Positions 51,541-64,000 of a stretch of DNA of 64,000 bases are shown piece by piece. The stretch is from Lanius collurio (lineage: Eukaryota; Chordata; Aves; Passeriformes; Laniidae), in the NCBI GenBank assembly GCA_020086605.1, contig JACBWW010000008.1:27279172-27343171 (forward strand), read 5' to 3'. The position numbers and the translations under genes are program-made. The notes under the pieces are model-generated. The model ran no database searches, was not told where the DNA came from, and was given only the letters and a program-made list of their open reading frames with translations. Numbering within the stretch: the first letter of the stretch is position 1; every line of letters starts with the position of its first letter.

Positions 51541-52921
51541 CCGATGTGGCTATCCTGCAAAAATCCTGACATGCCATAGCGAGCCACGGCCTCTGGGAGA
51601 CTTGGGGGTGTTGCTGCTTAACCTTGGCCACAAACTGAGGGTTGTTCATCCTGGAAACAGAAATGGGAGCACCTTCTGTGTTCCCTGGGCTGTTTGAATG
51701 CACTCCCTGGGTGTGATTAGTAGCTGAGCTCTGTGACTGACTTTTCCTTTGCCCTTTCTGCCTCTCCTCATGTTTATTAAGGGAGGCAAGGAACATTGCG
51801 TCCCTTGCGTGTGCCATTGCCTGCAGAGCCTGGGGCAGGAAAGGGCTTGTTGGTGATGAGATACTGGATCAAGCTCATTCCTACTGTGCTTCAGCTCTGT
51901 GCCCAAGACTGTGTTGAAGTAACAGCCAGGTTTACCAACACCACTTCTTTCTGCTAAGATAAATTATGGCTGGAGAGCTTAGTCCTCTAAGGAGGTGGAT
52001 GAGAGGGCTGCTCATGGGATGTCCTGAAGCTCTCTGGAGGTGGAACCTCTTGCAAACTTGGATGTACCAAGGTTTGCCCAGGAATTTGTAGGTTGGTGTT
52101 TTCCTTTGCCTGCAGGCATTAAGGCAGGCTTGACTCCTGGTTGAAGACATGGCAATCTGTGAAAAATTCCCATTGTTGCTTGCCAAAATCAGTCCTTAGT
52201 GGGATAGGTATTCTGTCACAGTGACAGCAGGGAGGTGAGGGTTTCATCAGGATCCCTGTGCCCTTCCATCAGTCACTATCTGTTAGTCATTAATTTGCCT
52301 TACCTGAAAAGCAAGTTAGCTCATTTGCAAGTGTCATGGAGAAATGGTTTGTTAAGTTCAGCTTTTAAAATCCCCCTTGGGGCTGGAGCTTTCAGTTCTG
52401 TGAGGATCTGCACTGCCCTTCATCTTTCCAGCCTAAAGAAGATTGAGTTTCAAGACATTTTACCATGCCAAAGTCCTTCAGAGAAGAGCATAAAAATTTG
52501 TGGTCTGTCTGTCCTGCAAAGGACATTATAGATCCCAGGAGGGCTAAGCAGGGGCTCTGAAAGTGGTCGTCTCAACTGAGGTTTCTGTTCTGTGTCCTGG
52601 TGAGCTGCACAATGGGCTGGCTGGCGAGATGTCAGTGATGCTCTGTGTGTATCATTTCCAAGGCACTTTCTGATCTGTCAGGATGAAGGTTTCTGGAGAA
52701 AGCTAAATAGTATTATTAGTGTGAAATAAACATATTCAATATTTCTGACCCTAAAGTGGATCCAGATGCTTTCTTATGGTTGCTGGATCTGCTTTGGTTT
52801 TTCCATGGCTCAGTGTGGCTGTCTGCATTTGTTCAAGTGAGATAGGATGTGACAGAGAGCTTGTCACAGCATGCTCTTGTCAAGTCAGTAAACCTTCGTA
52901 TTTATACATGCACACACTCAA

Positions 52922-52938
52922 ATATATATATATATATA
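52922..52938 (+). repeat. (AT)n microsatellite
   Basis: About eight AT units. Confidence 0.9.
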
Positions 52939-53474
52939 AAACAAAAATGACTGTCTTAGTCTAAGACGCTACTTCCGAGTCTGACACTTCACAAGTGTGC
53001 CAAGGAAGCTGGAATAAACTCAGTGAGTTTATCAGTTTTTGTGATCACAGCAGTCAGCTCAGCTGTGTAGGGGAGAAATGGGATTTGGCTGAATAACTCA
53101 AAATAGTCTCCCAAGAAAGTTAATGTGTGTCTCTGTCTTTATAGCTCTGATACAAAAAGGGTATTAAATGTCCCTTGATACCAGCTACAGGTTGCATTTT
53201 CCAGCCTGTGGTTGAGCTTTGCAAGAGGTAAGTTTCCAGCTCTGTTTCAAGTGTAAAACAGCTTTCCTCTGGTTTTAAGGATTATTAACATTTTCATGGT
53301 TTGTCTACTACAGAGAAGATCAAGTCTTCCCCACTGCTTAAGGGTTGTGTTTTAGATGGGTTGGGGTTTTACCAGCACTGGTGCCAGGGTGTGATCAAAG
53401 CAGCAGGAGCAGCTGGGTGGTCCTTCCTTCTGAGCATGCCAGTGGGAAATGTTTCCAAGCCAATATTTCAGTGA

Positions 53475-53490
53475 TTTTTTTTTTTTTTTT
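53475..53490 (+). repeat. Poly-T tract of 16
   Basis: Homopolymer in non-coding DNA. Confidence 0.9.
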
Positions 53491-56400
53491 GATCCTCTTT
53501 GTGGAGATGATGCTGCAGTGTGTGAGGGAACTCACAGCTGTGCCCGGGAGATTTGACACTACCTTGCAAAAACTGGAAAATACAGAAAGTATGGATGGGT
53601 GTTCTGCTGTTAAAATGTTTTGGCTTGATAGCTGATACTTATAGATGTATGATCAGCTGGTAAAACCTCTCACATTCTTAAAATCAGTGATAATAGAATT
53701 AGTTATGTGTTGTGATTCGGTGGCAGCTGGAGTATCTGCCCAAGGTTTCTTAGATGGTGTATGAGATCCAAGGCTTTCACCAAAAAAACCTATTCCATCC
53801 CCTGCAAACCAAAGTGAGAGTGTCTCATTTTTCAGTAAATTTAGATCGATCAAAGCTGAATTAGGGATGTTCTTTGTTCACACACCCTCTCCATCCAAGT
53901 TGAGGTGTGTGTTCAAACTGAGTGACAACTAAGAGGTTGCAGCTGATTCCTCACACCTGTGCAGAGAGATGCTGCATATGCTCATCAGCTCTGATCCTGC
54001 CCTGCCTGACACACTGTTGGTGTATTGCATGATAAAATCTCTCTGAGTGCTCTGCAGGGACCAAATCTAAAAAAAGGCTTGTCTGCATTGCACACATTAA
54101 ACCCCCTGAGAAAGAGGATTTGGGGTCCTGTCTATCTTTTTGCAGTTTTTGCTGTCCAGAGATTGTATAATTACATTTTATTGTGTCCATCTCACTACTC
54201 CTTTCTGGCATGGGATGCTCCTGGATTGATGGAAAGCAATTTAAAGTCTATAGGTTCTCACTCATTTGCCTGTTCTTTGTACAAAATGTTGAGAGCTTTC
54301 TGTGCTTCCCTGGTGTTTTTTGGCTTTTTACTTAAGCAGGAAAGAAATGGCAAAGGAAAAGGAAGCCAGCTAAGTAGGTGGCACGTACTTAGCAGAAATT
54401 ACAGGTGCTCAGGCTCCTTGGTTATCATCCCTGTTTTGGGAGGGCAATACAATAAAATGATCACAATTTCTTAGTATATTATTTTCCTCTTGTCTCCTGT
54501 CTTGTGGTATGAGTTTAGTGTTATAGCAGTGCTGGTTTTCATGGTGTTTGGTTTGAAACAAACTCTTGAGATAATGATGCCACTTACTGCATCACTGGTC
54601 CCAGCAGGATTTAGCCTATCTGGAAATACCTGACATGATCTGATGTACTCAGTGACTTGCTGCTATGCAAAGATAATTGCTCATTGACCCAGAGAATACT
54701 TTTTTTTTTTTTTCCTCGTGGAAACTTACTGTGTTCTTTGAACTGCTGAGCAGTACTCAAGAAGACATAAACCGTGAGTTACTACAGGCTGCATGCCTGG
54801 AACATGCAGGCCATCCCAACATATGGAGTAAATCAGCACAGCTCTGTTGAATTCAGTGCAGCTGCGCCTATAACCACTTGCTGTAACCCTGCTCATACTG
54901 GAGGGATGACTGTGTATGAAGAATGGATAGGAAAAAACCCTCCGTTTTTCTTACAGCTTTACACTTTATGAACAGAATAAATGTGCCATGAGTGGATGTG
55001 AAATAGTAAACTATTTTTGCCTCTCTAGAGTTATTTTATTTGGACTTACGCTAAGTTCCCTCTTGTTCCCCTTACTTCCTAAATCAAGTAGTTGATATGC
55101 ATGCACTTGGTTGCTGGCACTAAAAAATATATCAGTAATTAGTTCAGAGATTAGTGTTTCAAAAAGCCCCATCCACATGCACCTGCACAGAAACAAGTCA
55201 GACAGACTTGACACTGCGTGAAGACAAGGGTGGGCAGTACCCATGCAAGCCACATGACTATGGGAAGGGGAGCTGCTTTCCTGCTTCCATGTGCCAGGAG
55301 AAGCAGTGCTATCAGGCTTATGTGTGATGGATCAGAGTGCAGTGGTATTGCTGCAAGCAAAAGTCATGAATTTTAATCAACTTTACTGGCTGCCTTGAAA
55401 TTTGAGTTGAAAGATAAATGTGAAAAACAGGCAGCCCATATTGTTTCTGGAACAAAACTGCCCCTTTTCAGTTGATTAAAAGAATTCTTCTTTTAACTTG
55501 ATAATCAAAAATACTTCCATCTTAGTTCAGGATATTTTTTTTTTAGGCTAACCCTTCAGGTCCTGCCAGCTTCATGTGTCTCCCAGAGCCAAGTGTCACC
55601 TTGTGGCCACCCAGACAGTTGACCTTTGCTGCAGAGACTTCTCAACTGCTGGGGCTTGTTGGCTGTCTGATTTCAGCCATTTGGAAAAAGATGGGTTTAG
55701 GGCTTTATTTAAATACTCCCTATGTCTGGAGAAGGAAGAGAAAAAAAAAGATTGCCTGGTGAAAACTGAAAGGACTGTCCAGGGAGTTGGAGTTCAGTTT
55801 ATATTCACTGGGAACTTTGGCACAGCAAGCATACTTGTCCTTCCCTCTGTTGCTTCAGGGCTGCTGTTAAGGTTATTTATTTGTGGTATTCATTTGAACA
55901 TCAGTCTTCCTAATTAAATATAAGTGATTTGAATGCCGATGTTGTCTGTGGGGGACATTGAAGCTTTGGGAAGAAGTGGAGTGAAAATACCAGCTCTTGT
56001 CTCTGGACAGAAACACACACCCATTATATTACTTCCAGCCACTGCCAGGCTGGTCTAGATTACTTTGAGTAGTTGAGAGTGCTTTCCTCACTCCTTTGCT
56101 TCAGGGGTTATCATAGCTGCTTTTCCTGTTTTGCCATTAAGTCACCTCTGTGCAGGATTAAGTTTGAAGGATTTATTTTAAGGCCAAACAACTTTTAAGA
56201 AAGGGAAAATCAGCCTACAAGCAGCAGAGATGGAAAAATCTTGGTGGCAGACTCCTGAGTGGTTCCTCCTCTCTCGAGTGCAAGTGCTGTGCTGTTTTCT
56301 CTCATGATCTATGGTTGATCTCCACAACTAGCTTCTCACCTTCTATAAAAGCTGTAGGTTCAGCAACTGCTCCATATTAGTAAAGAGATCATTGCAGCTA

Positions 56401-57461
56401 CAGCAGAGGCTTATTTGATGCTCTGAAAAATTCGTGGTGCCTTCACTAGTCAGAAAGGCAATATCGTTTTGGGGCCTAAATTAGTGTGAAAGGGCACATA
56501 CAAACCTGCTATGTACAAATTCCAGCTTGTTTGTACTCTCAGTTGGTTACACCCTTGGCTCAGAACCCAAATATTTCAAGAATTTGGGTTGAGGTATATC
56601 CTTTCCTAAGAGAGACATGAAGTTAGATTCCCCTTTTGCATCAGTGGGTACAGTTTCTGTAAGGTCACAGAGGGTTTATTTGAAGCAGAAATGTTAATTG
56701 CTCCAAGGCATGTCCAGAAATTTCGGGAGGGGAGCTGATGCATTGCTCTGGTAGAACCTGGGGCCACTCCTTGCACAGCTGAGATCACTTGGCCCCTGTT
56801 TTGATTGGAATGTGTTTCCTGTAAAGGAAACCCACCTGATTTCCATGTTTCTATAAAGTAAAGTTGGGAAGCCTTGTCGTACTGTGCTTTGCTGTACTGG
56901 GGCCATTGGTGCTGTGCCTGCTTACCCTAGTGGCTGATTTTTTGTTTTCCCTGAGGCCTTCAAAGCATGTACATATGATGAAACAGAAGATTAGTTTCAG
57001 TAAGGAGGCTCATTTCAGATGCAGATGCTCTGTGGGTTGCTGCACAAATGAAGCCTGCCTGATTTTCAGGTTTTTTTTTAGAAGATATTTATTTATTTTA
57101 ATACTCTGCTGGAAACATTCTCTGCTTTGCTTATTCCACTTTTCCATGTTGCTGTGCTGCAGGTATGGAGGTCAGGGTCGTGGGAACTGGTGGCATTTAC
57201 CAGCTGTCACATTATGCTGTGGTGGGATCAGTCTGGGTGGCTGGTAGGACTGTTACTTATTCCTGATATTTTCTGCCAATACTGAGGAAAGAGCATTTGC
57301 CAATGCCTCAAGTTGTCCTGACGTATCCATACATCAGGTAATCAGCTGGCTGAGACACAGTGCATGAACATCACAGGGCACAGCGTGCTGGGATGCCGGG
57401 GTGGGATGTGGGCACTGCGGGGCGAGTGGTCAGCGATCCTCACACCTCCCTGTCCTTGCAG

Positions 57462-57864
57462 TTACCTGGCCGAGCAGTGCTGGAATGGCGGCTTCGTCTA
57501 CCTGATCATGTTGCGCCGCATCAAGCGCAAAGCCCCTCTGCCTCCCTCCAACGGCAACAACAGCAACAGCTGCGACCCCAAAGCCAAGCCCAGCCCTGAG
57601 CCCGGAGACAGACCTGCTCAAAATGGGAAAAGGACCAGGAAGTTTGGGGTCATCACCAGGACACCGGGCAGCAAGGACAGCAAGGAGAAGCTGGGCTCAG
57701 AGCACGGCAACGGGCACTGCACCCCGATGGAGGTGGAGGTTGCTCAGCCAGAGACCTCTGAAGCAGAAAGCAACGGGGAAGAGCAGCACCAGGGCACCGG
57801 GGCACCGTACCGAGGCCGGCTGTCAGATGGTGGCATGCCAGACATTGGAGACCAGGCTGCCCAG
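57462..57864 (+). CDS. Internal coding exon of an unidentified protein (basic/proline-rich, partial gene)
   Basis: A 403-bp exon is flanked by a pyrimidine-rich acceptor (TCCTTGCAG, AG at 57460-57461) and a strong donor (CAG|GTATGT, GT at 57865). The first base completes a codon begun in the previous exon (entry phase 2), then 134 codons run to the donor with no stop, leaving in phase 0. Counting from the first full codon, residues 11-17 are hydrophobic (FVYLIML), 18-23 are basic (RRIKRK), and 22-28 form an RxxPxxP class I SH3-ligand pattern (RKAPLPP). An Asn/Ser run follows at 29-36, a second basic patch at 55-60 (GKRTRK), and a Glu-rich acidic tail at about 89-108. The exon is more GC- and CpG-rich than its flanks, as expected for coding DNA. 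The opening block could be the last helix and strand of a folded domain, followed by a disordered adaptor-like region. That is inference. I do not recognise the family and assign no function or symbol. Confidence 0.85.
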
Positions 57865-60800
57865 GTATGTTTGCTTTGGTCCTTCTAGAGAAGGAAGCAG
57901 CAGGTATGCAAGGAAATTAGGTTGATTTCTCAGTCGGTTCTCTAGTTTCAATGCTTGGCCTTGGGCTGACCTTGTAGATGACAGAACAAGCTGTCAGGGT
58001 ACCCAGCTGTGGGATGGGGGTCTAAAACAGGGGGCAAGAGGATTGGAGAGTTAAATAATAATTGTTGGAAACCTCTGTCATATTCCATCTCTGATGGAGG
58101 GGAAGGTCCTTCAATCTCTTGACCTGTCAGAGTTGGCCTTAGGATTTTTTGTTGAGACAACTGATGACCCTACAATACTGGAGCAGGAGGTGTCAGTAGA
58201 AGATGGTAATTTTGTCCTTTGAGGCTTCATGGTTAGCTCTGCCTGAACTTGATGTCACCTTACAGTTCATGTTAACATTGAGATTGAAACTTCCCTTTTT
58301 GGTGCACTAGACCACGTTGCATGTATTTGTGTTACAAAATTTATTTGGCCAGCATCTGAGAACCACATGGAAGTAATTACGGATTTTGCTCAGAGCTGAT
58401 GAGATGGACAATTTGTTAATGTTTGAGACAACAGTGGGATCGGAGCTTTCATTGCTTCTCTCTTTGTCCTAATGGAGATCTTGGGGTTTGTTGCCTGTCT
58501 AGAATTGCAGCATTTCTTGATGGAGGAAAATAACCCAAGCCTTGATCAAGTTTCAGTATGCATCTATCACTAGAAGCACTGTCTGCCAATCTTTCCAGAG
58601 GCACTGATAGTATAAACAGATGAAGGCTACTTTGTTGGGCTTGGGGCTGGCTGCAGCAGCTGGTTTTGGTTTTAAGACTTCAAAGCTGGTGACAAAGCAC
58701 TGTGAGTGGACATCTCATCACTAAATTCTGTTGAGAAAAGCAGGAGATTAAATGTGCCCTCTGAATGAGTGCTCATGAGCAGTACTCCAGGGTAGTGGTG
58801 ATCATGGTTGTGAAGTTACAGTAATTAAATTTGAAGTACTTCATAGGAACTAAAAGCAATTTTTAAAAAGCTCTGTTTTTTAAAGAAGCATAATTGCAAA
58901 AACTTGCTCTTCACATCAGTGAGACACATTGGATTTTATGGTGCAACAGAAAGGGTAGGGTGTTTGTGTGTGTGTTCTTGCAAGCCTCATAACTGTAGTC
59001 ATTCTGAAAGAAAACATTAAAAGCTTAAAAATAAATAAGTGAATCATTTGGTATTTTGAAAGCGCTGGTCCATATAAAAACTTGCTGAATCTGTTCTGAA
59101 GATGTCTAATTAAACACATGTTGTAAATGAAGTTGAACAGAATTTTTTTTGAAGTGGAAAGCCAAAAATACATATATGAAAAAAAGCCCCCAAAACCTCT
59201 TGATCCAGAGCCATCTTGTGCTAGGGCTACCTTGATGTTTTGAATCATTTTGGTCTGAGGAGTAAATCGTTAAATTCAGAACATATATATATCAATGTGA
59301 GCAATAAATACATTTTTAATGCAAAGCACATACACGATGGCTTTGTAAAACGTAAAAACATAGCTGAGGCACTGGAAAAATTCAAGAGCTATAATCTGTT
59401 CAGTTGTGGTGTAGTGTCGTTTAGTAAAATTGCTTCTTTTTTTTAAAATTTCCTTCCCCCCTTAATATTTTGCTTAGAAATATGACCTCTGTCTGTGTCA
59501 GTACTAATTACATTTTCCTGACATTTGAATGAGGAGAAATGTGAATAGCTGGAGCCTGAATAGCATTCCTAGCTCATCCTTTGCTTTTTAAAGATCAGGG
59601 AGGCCTTATAGAAGCCCATCACTTACAGCATCTGTGGGGTAGCTGCTATCAGAGTCATGAGTGGCTTAATTAAGTTTCTTAATAAGTATTGAATAGGGAT
59701 GGTGAATAAAATTTTCAAAATTATTTGCGTCCTGTTTAAAAAAAAAAAAAAAAAAAAAAGAAAAAAGGCAAGAAATAAATACACTTGGGAGCCTCAGATC
59801 TCACTTCCAGCTCCATTTTCAAAGTGTGACCTGGCACTCAGGCATATGAGATCCAGTCATGTCAGGAGCCTTTTGAAAACGGCATCCAGGATGTCCTGTC
59901 AGAAGCTGCAGACTCACAGGCTTCAAAGAGTGAGCCAAACCTCCTGTAGCTGCAGGACGAGTTATCTCCTCCTGAGCAGGGACAGGGGGCATTGGCTGGG
60001 CACCCTCTCTGTGGGGAAAGCAGCTCCATCCCCCTGCCTGCCCCGTGCTCGCGTCTCCTCTACATGTTGACTAATTGACTATCCAGGGCTATCAGCCATG
60101 TGCACTTGGGGAGCACTATATTTGCTTTCAAGGGGGAGAGCCAGCCTGTGGCAGACTAGAGGTTGGCTGCAGGTGGGAGGAAAGGCTTTGAGAAGCCACT
60201 CAGGGACATGCATGGATGTGGGAGGACCTCGCTGGTCATCCCCATTGCTCTTTTCCCACCCCAGGAGGCTGATTGGAGCTTTACTGAAACTGAAATGTGT
60301 CATCCAGGAAAAGAACCTTTTTTTTTTCTCTCTGTAGAAAGTTAATATGAAGTTGTTGTGACCAAAAAAGGGGAGAAGAGGTTGGGTTGATCTGCACATC
60401 TTCAGCCACTGCTGTGCTGATCCCACTGGCCAGCTCATGGCCAGTGCCTAGGGGATGTTGTACTGGGAGTGTTTCTGAGGCATCCACAGGTTATTTCAGT
60501 GCCTTTTGCTTTCCGGGCACTTCTCCCACAAGCATGGGGTTGTTCTGCCATTCTCTCTCCCATTTTCTCTGTGCATGCTGCTCACAACAGCAATGCTGGA
60601 TCGTGAAACGGCAGGCAAGATGAATATTGTTTGTCAAGTGAACCTGCCAGGAGATTCCTGTGTTACTGGTTTGTGTGCATGTGCCAGTCCCCTTCTTCAG
60701 GCTTGCTTTCATCTTTCAGATCTTGATCTGTCTCTCCTTGCACTTGGCATTGCTGTCACTGTGTATAAACAAATCTGCTAGGCTGTCTGCTGGTATGTAA

Positions 60801-63800
60801 CCCTCAGTAAATATTGTACCTGTCAATTAGCAGGCAGCATTTAATGTTTACAGGTGGTTAAGTTATGCTGCAATATTTTTAGGATGAACCTAAATGCCTT
60901 TTGAAAATGTGGGGATTCAAAGCAGCAAAGATGTGTATCAGACTGGCAGGAGGATCTCTAAGATCTGGAAACCAGACCTGACCTTGGAGAGGACCCAGGC
61001 TAGCAGCAGTGGGAGTTAAGGGCAGTGATTTAAGATTTGGCAGTCTCTGAGCTGGAGTAATGATCCATCACATCCTGGGAAGATTGAGGAGCTTAAATAC
61101 AGATATCAAAGTTTACTTCTTTTATTCAGTGGCCTGAGACAGGGTGTAGTTTTGCAGGCTGGTAATTATACAGTCACAGATGGAAGAGGAATATGGGAAG
61201 AGTCTGATGGAGTCCACTAAAAATGATAAAGAAAAGGAAACTGTGATGTTTCCTCACAATATATCAGTCCTGTGGTTTCAGTGTGTTGATTGGTAGGACA
61301 GAATCCCTCTGTTTTGTTCTCAGTTTCTCTGTCATGGTGTTTTTGGACGATACGCAGACTGCTTCTTTAGCTGTTCAGCCCCTAAGGGGTGCCCAGAGAT
61401 GGCCAGATACAGCTGGTATGGGCAGGGATCAGAGTAGGACTGAGGTTTGCAAAGATCAGATCAGAAGTGTGAGGGGTGGGAGTCAGTTGTCACAGGGGAC
61501 TTAAACTGATCCAGGTTTGGCTGGCATGATGAGAGGCTTTTACTGATGAAGCCAGAGGGAGCTTGGACAAAGATGAGTTGTACCAGAACAGACTGGCCAC
61601 CTTGGCTTCTTCCTGCCCCAGCAGGATGCTCTGAAAGCCTTTAAAAACCCAGCTGTTAGAAGCAAAACCAAGACACCCCCCAGAATGCCCTTGAATCCTC
61701 TTACTTCTTTATCAGTATCCAAATTACTAAGGGCTTGAAATCGAGATCCAAATTTATCAGTGACGGGTGGAAACTGTCTAAGGGACATGGTGTGGAGTGA
61801 AAGTGCTTTAATAGTTAATGGGGGTGGGTGAGAGGGGCTTGGACTGTGCATTTCAGTGTTTCTCCAGAGATACATGGCACGGGAGGAGTTCAGGGTGTCC
61901 TGGGTGGTAGTGGCACTGTGGGGCGGGGTTGTGGTGGGATGCCTTTCCAGGATGGCCCTGGAAACTGTGAGTGATGCTTTCCTAACGTCAGTGTGCCATC
62001 TATTAACAAAAGGAGAGAAAGCAGACAGCAAGGGAGCATTAATGCCTTGCCTTGTAGAGGTTTTGGGGTAGGTCTGGGTTATGGCAGTGCTTCAGGATCT
62101 TGGCTCCATGCTGTTAACCCCATTACTCTGGTCACAGGCACCAGAGCAGTGTGCCTGCCTATCCAGCTTTGCTCTTACAGCCCAACTGAGCCCAGCTTGC
62201 ATGGACCACAACCCCCTCCAGACATGTGAACTTGTACACAGGTGCACACAGATGTGTGTGCATATAGAGAACCAGCCAGAACTTCTTTTTGTACTGTTCC
62301 AACTGCATGGTACATTTTATCAGCAGCTTTCTTCATTCTTCAGGCCTGTTATTGCTTTCTTACTGACATGGCTCATCTCGGGTGGGGATGAATGCTTTTG
62401 AATTGCATTTTACTTTGCAGTTAGGGAAGGCTGACAGCCTTTCTACAGCAGTTTTTGCCAATTAGTGTTGGTAAATGCCAGCATTACCTTAACTTTTGGT
62501 TTGTGGAAAATGTTCCTTATCTTGCCAAGCAGAAGAGGAAGGGTAATAGCACATTACAGGAATCAAAACATGAGGCTTGAGATAATGTAATGGCTTTAAG
62601 CATTTTACTATTTTGTTAAAATTGATGGGGGGAAAAAAATTCTCACCGTTTTGCTGTACCAAAATGAAAAACTTGATGTGAGCAAGGTAGTCCAGTAAAG
62701 CTACTGTAGCTAAGTTGCTTTACATAATTTTTTTTTTTTGGCAACCTAAGCAGTACTGTTTCATCAAGGCTTTTATGAGATTCTTATGATGCATGATTTA
62801 GACATAACTAACACTGGTTTTAGGTGTTAATGTGGATACTTTTAGTCATGTAAAGACCTTCTGATTCAGTTCTTTTTATCTGTTGTGTTTTCTTCCAACT
62901 TTTATTAACATGGATCCTGAGGCTATCTACTGTCTTGAAGTTTTAATGTGCACTGTGATAAGCTTGTCTTCCCTCTTTGTTGCCTGTTTTGGGTTGTAAA
63001 CTCTCTGAGGGACAAGGGCTGTCTTTTAATTGTAGCTGTACAGCGCTGACAAAACTTGGCCTTGTTTTTGCTTGGGGTTTTAGGAAGTGCTTTGATGGAA
63101 CTAGCAGTGAAATTACAGTTAGTATTTTTTGCTGCCAGTTATATTCCACCTTTTCATAAAACAACAATCATCACAATTTTCTAGGTTTAAGTTGCTTGCT
63201 GCCAGATTTTTTCAACTGACTGACAATTCTGCTTGCCTTTGTGTGATTTAAATGATAGCTACAGCTGTGGTGCTGTAGATTTTAATTTTGAGTAGCAACC
63301 TGTCCTTTTATCTTGTTTTTGTACTGAATTTTCCAAGGGTGCTTGGATGTAGAGATAGTCTGGAAATGGGTAAGTTACAGTGTATTGGTTTTACTGTGTC
63401 ACCTTGAAACGAGGTGCTCACTCTTGGGAATGAGCTATCCTTGAAGGCAGCACGGGATTGTTTGAGGTTATATTGCAGGGAGTCTCAGCCATACTCAGCT
63501 ATCACAAACCATAGGTGAGAGCACCACTGTGAAAGCGTTTCCCACCTACACAGAAAGTAGCTGTTTGGTTGTTTATTTTTTTATATTTTGTGTGCTATAT
63601 TAAAGATACAGCAAACTCACAACTGAAATGCAAATGTTCATCTTTAGCTGAAATGTAAGTTCACACCATTTAATGTTTCAATCATTAAGTGCCAGTAGTT
63701 GAAACCAAGTGGATGTGCCTAAAAATAATGCTGTTTGCTTAGGTGCTGTAATGTTTCAGGCGTTCGTTGGAATTACAAAGCTACATACACTTTATTTTTT

Positions 63801-64000
63801 GAGGCAGAGTGCTGAAAGTACTTAGCAAAACCAAAAGATTCCTGTTGCGGACAGATGTAATACCAGTCCTCATGAGAGACCTCTCTTTAGCTGACATCAG
63901 TGTGGTGACCTCCTCTAAGCTGGGCTTTAATCCTACTGCAGGCTGCAAGGGTGTTTTCTGAGAAACTTCTGACTAGCCAACTAGCCATTCCCAGTGGTGC
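57865..64000. other. Presumed intron downstream of the coding exon
   Basis: Begins with the consensus donor GTATGT. No second exon continuing in phase 0 with convincing splice sites was found before the window ends, so the intron is probably at least 6.1 kb. It holds the poly-A tract at 59.7 kb and T12 at 62728-62739. Confidence 0.5.
59738..59766 (+). repeat. Poly-A tract of 22 with A6 extension
   Basis: The longest A run in the window, downstream of the coding exon in its presumed intron. No polyadenylation signal or retrocopy body is visible beside it. Confidence 0.9.

Larger units (their letters stand above)
40001..57461. other. Presumed first intron, 3' part
   Basis: No exon or well-preserved transposable element recognised. 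Contents are short homopolymers (T14 at 44246-44259, T14 at 54700-54713), the AT microsatellite at 52.9 kb and two small hairpins. The DNA at 45.6-46.2 kb and 50.5-50.8 kb is somewhat richer in G+C and gives frames of 60-105 codons, but these have no splice structure or family resemblance. Confidence 0.5.

Noticed and set aside
61540..62031. 163-codon - strand open frame
   Set aside because: No splice sites paired with it, no family resemblance, mixed composition.
1..64000. CRISPR arrays, operons, riboswitches, prophage or other prokaryotic systems
   Set aside because: No regularly spaced repeats, no ribosome-binding-site-led gene runs, and clear vertebrate intron and CR1 features throughout.

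Overview
This is animal nuclear DNA, most likely from a bird. The case for a bird is the presence of CR1-type LINE fragments, including one well-preserved truncated copy at about 28.09-28.51 kb that ends in the typical ATTCTRTGAT-like 3' tail. Older CR1 pieces are also present. Overall interspersed-repeat density is low, CpG is depleted outside two small GC-rich zones, and there are no SINE arrays. No bacterial or phage gene organisation, CRISPR array or rRNA/tRNA gene is visible. The species cannot be fixed from this sequence.

Layout. 1-10.4 kb is AT-leaning, CpG-poor DNA with no supported gene. 10.12-10.47 kb holds a 20-base poly-C run and a G-run cluster, immediately before a strong CpG island at about 10.55-11.34 kb with GC boxes and a CAG/CCG-rich stretch. 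The island is the best promoter/first-exon candidate. From 11.34 to 57.46 kb I find no convincing exon; this 46 kb holds CR1 fragments, a 95-bp CpG-dense patch at 18.04-18.14 kb, short tandem duplications, homopolymer tracts and stretches that look like possible conserved non-coding DNA. The one convincing coding exon is on the + strand at 57,462-57,864, with consensus splice sites on both sides, a GC-rich reading frame and a basic/proline-rich peptide. From 57.87 kb to the end there is no further recognisable exon, so the gene should continue beyond the window.

The simplest reading is one + strand gene whose promoter lies in the CpG island and whose first intron is about 46 kb long. The link between island and exon is inferred, not seen. 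One splice-donor candidate after an ATG in the island has the right phase to join the exon, but the donor is weak. I do not recognise the protein. Nearly all open frames of 60-200 codons here are chance ORFs in non-coding DNA.
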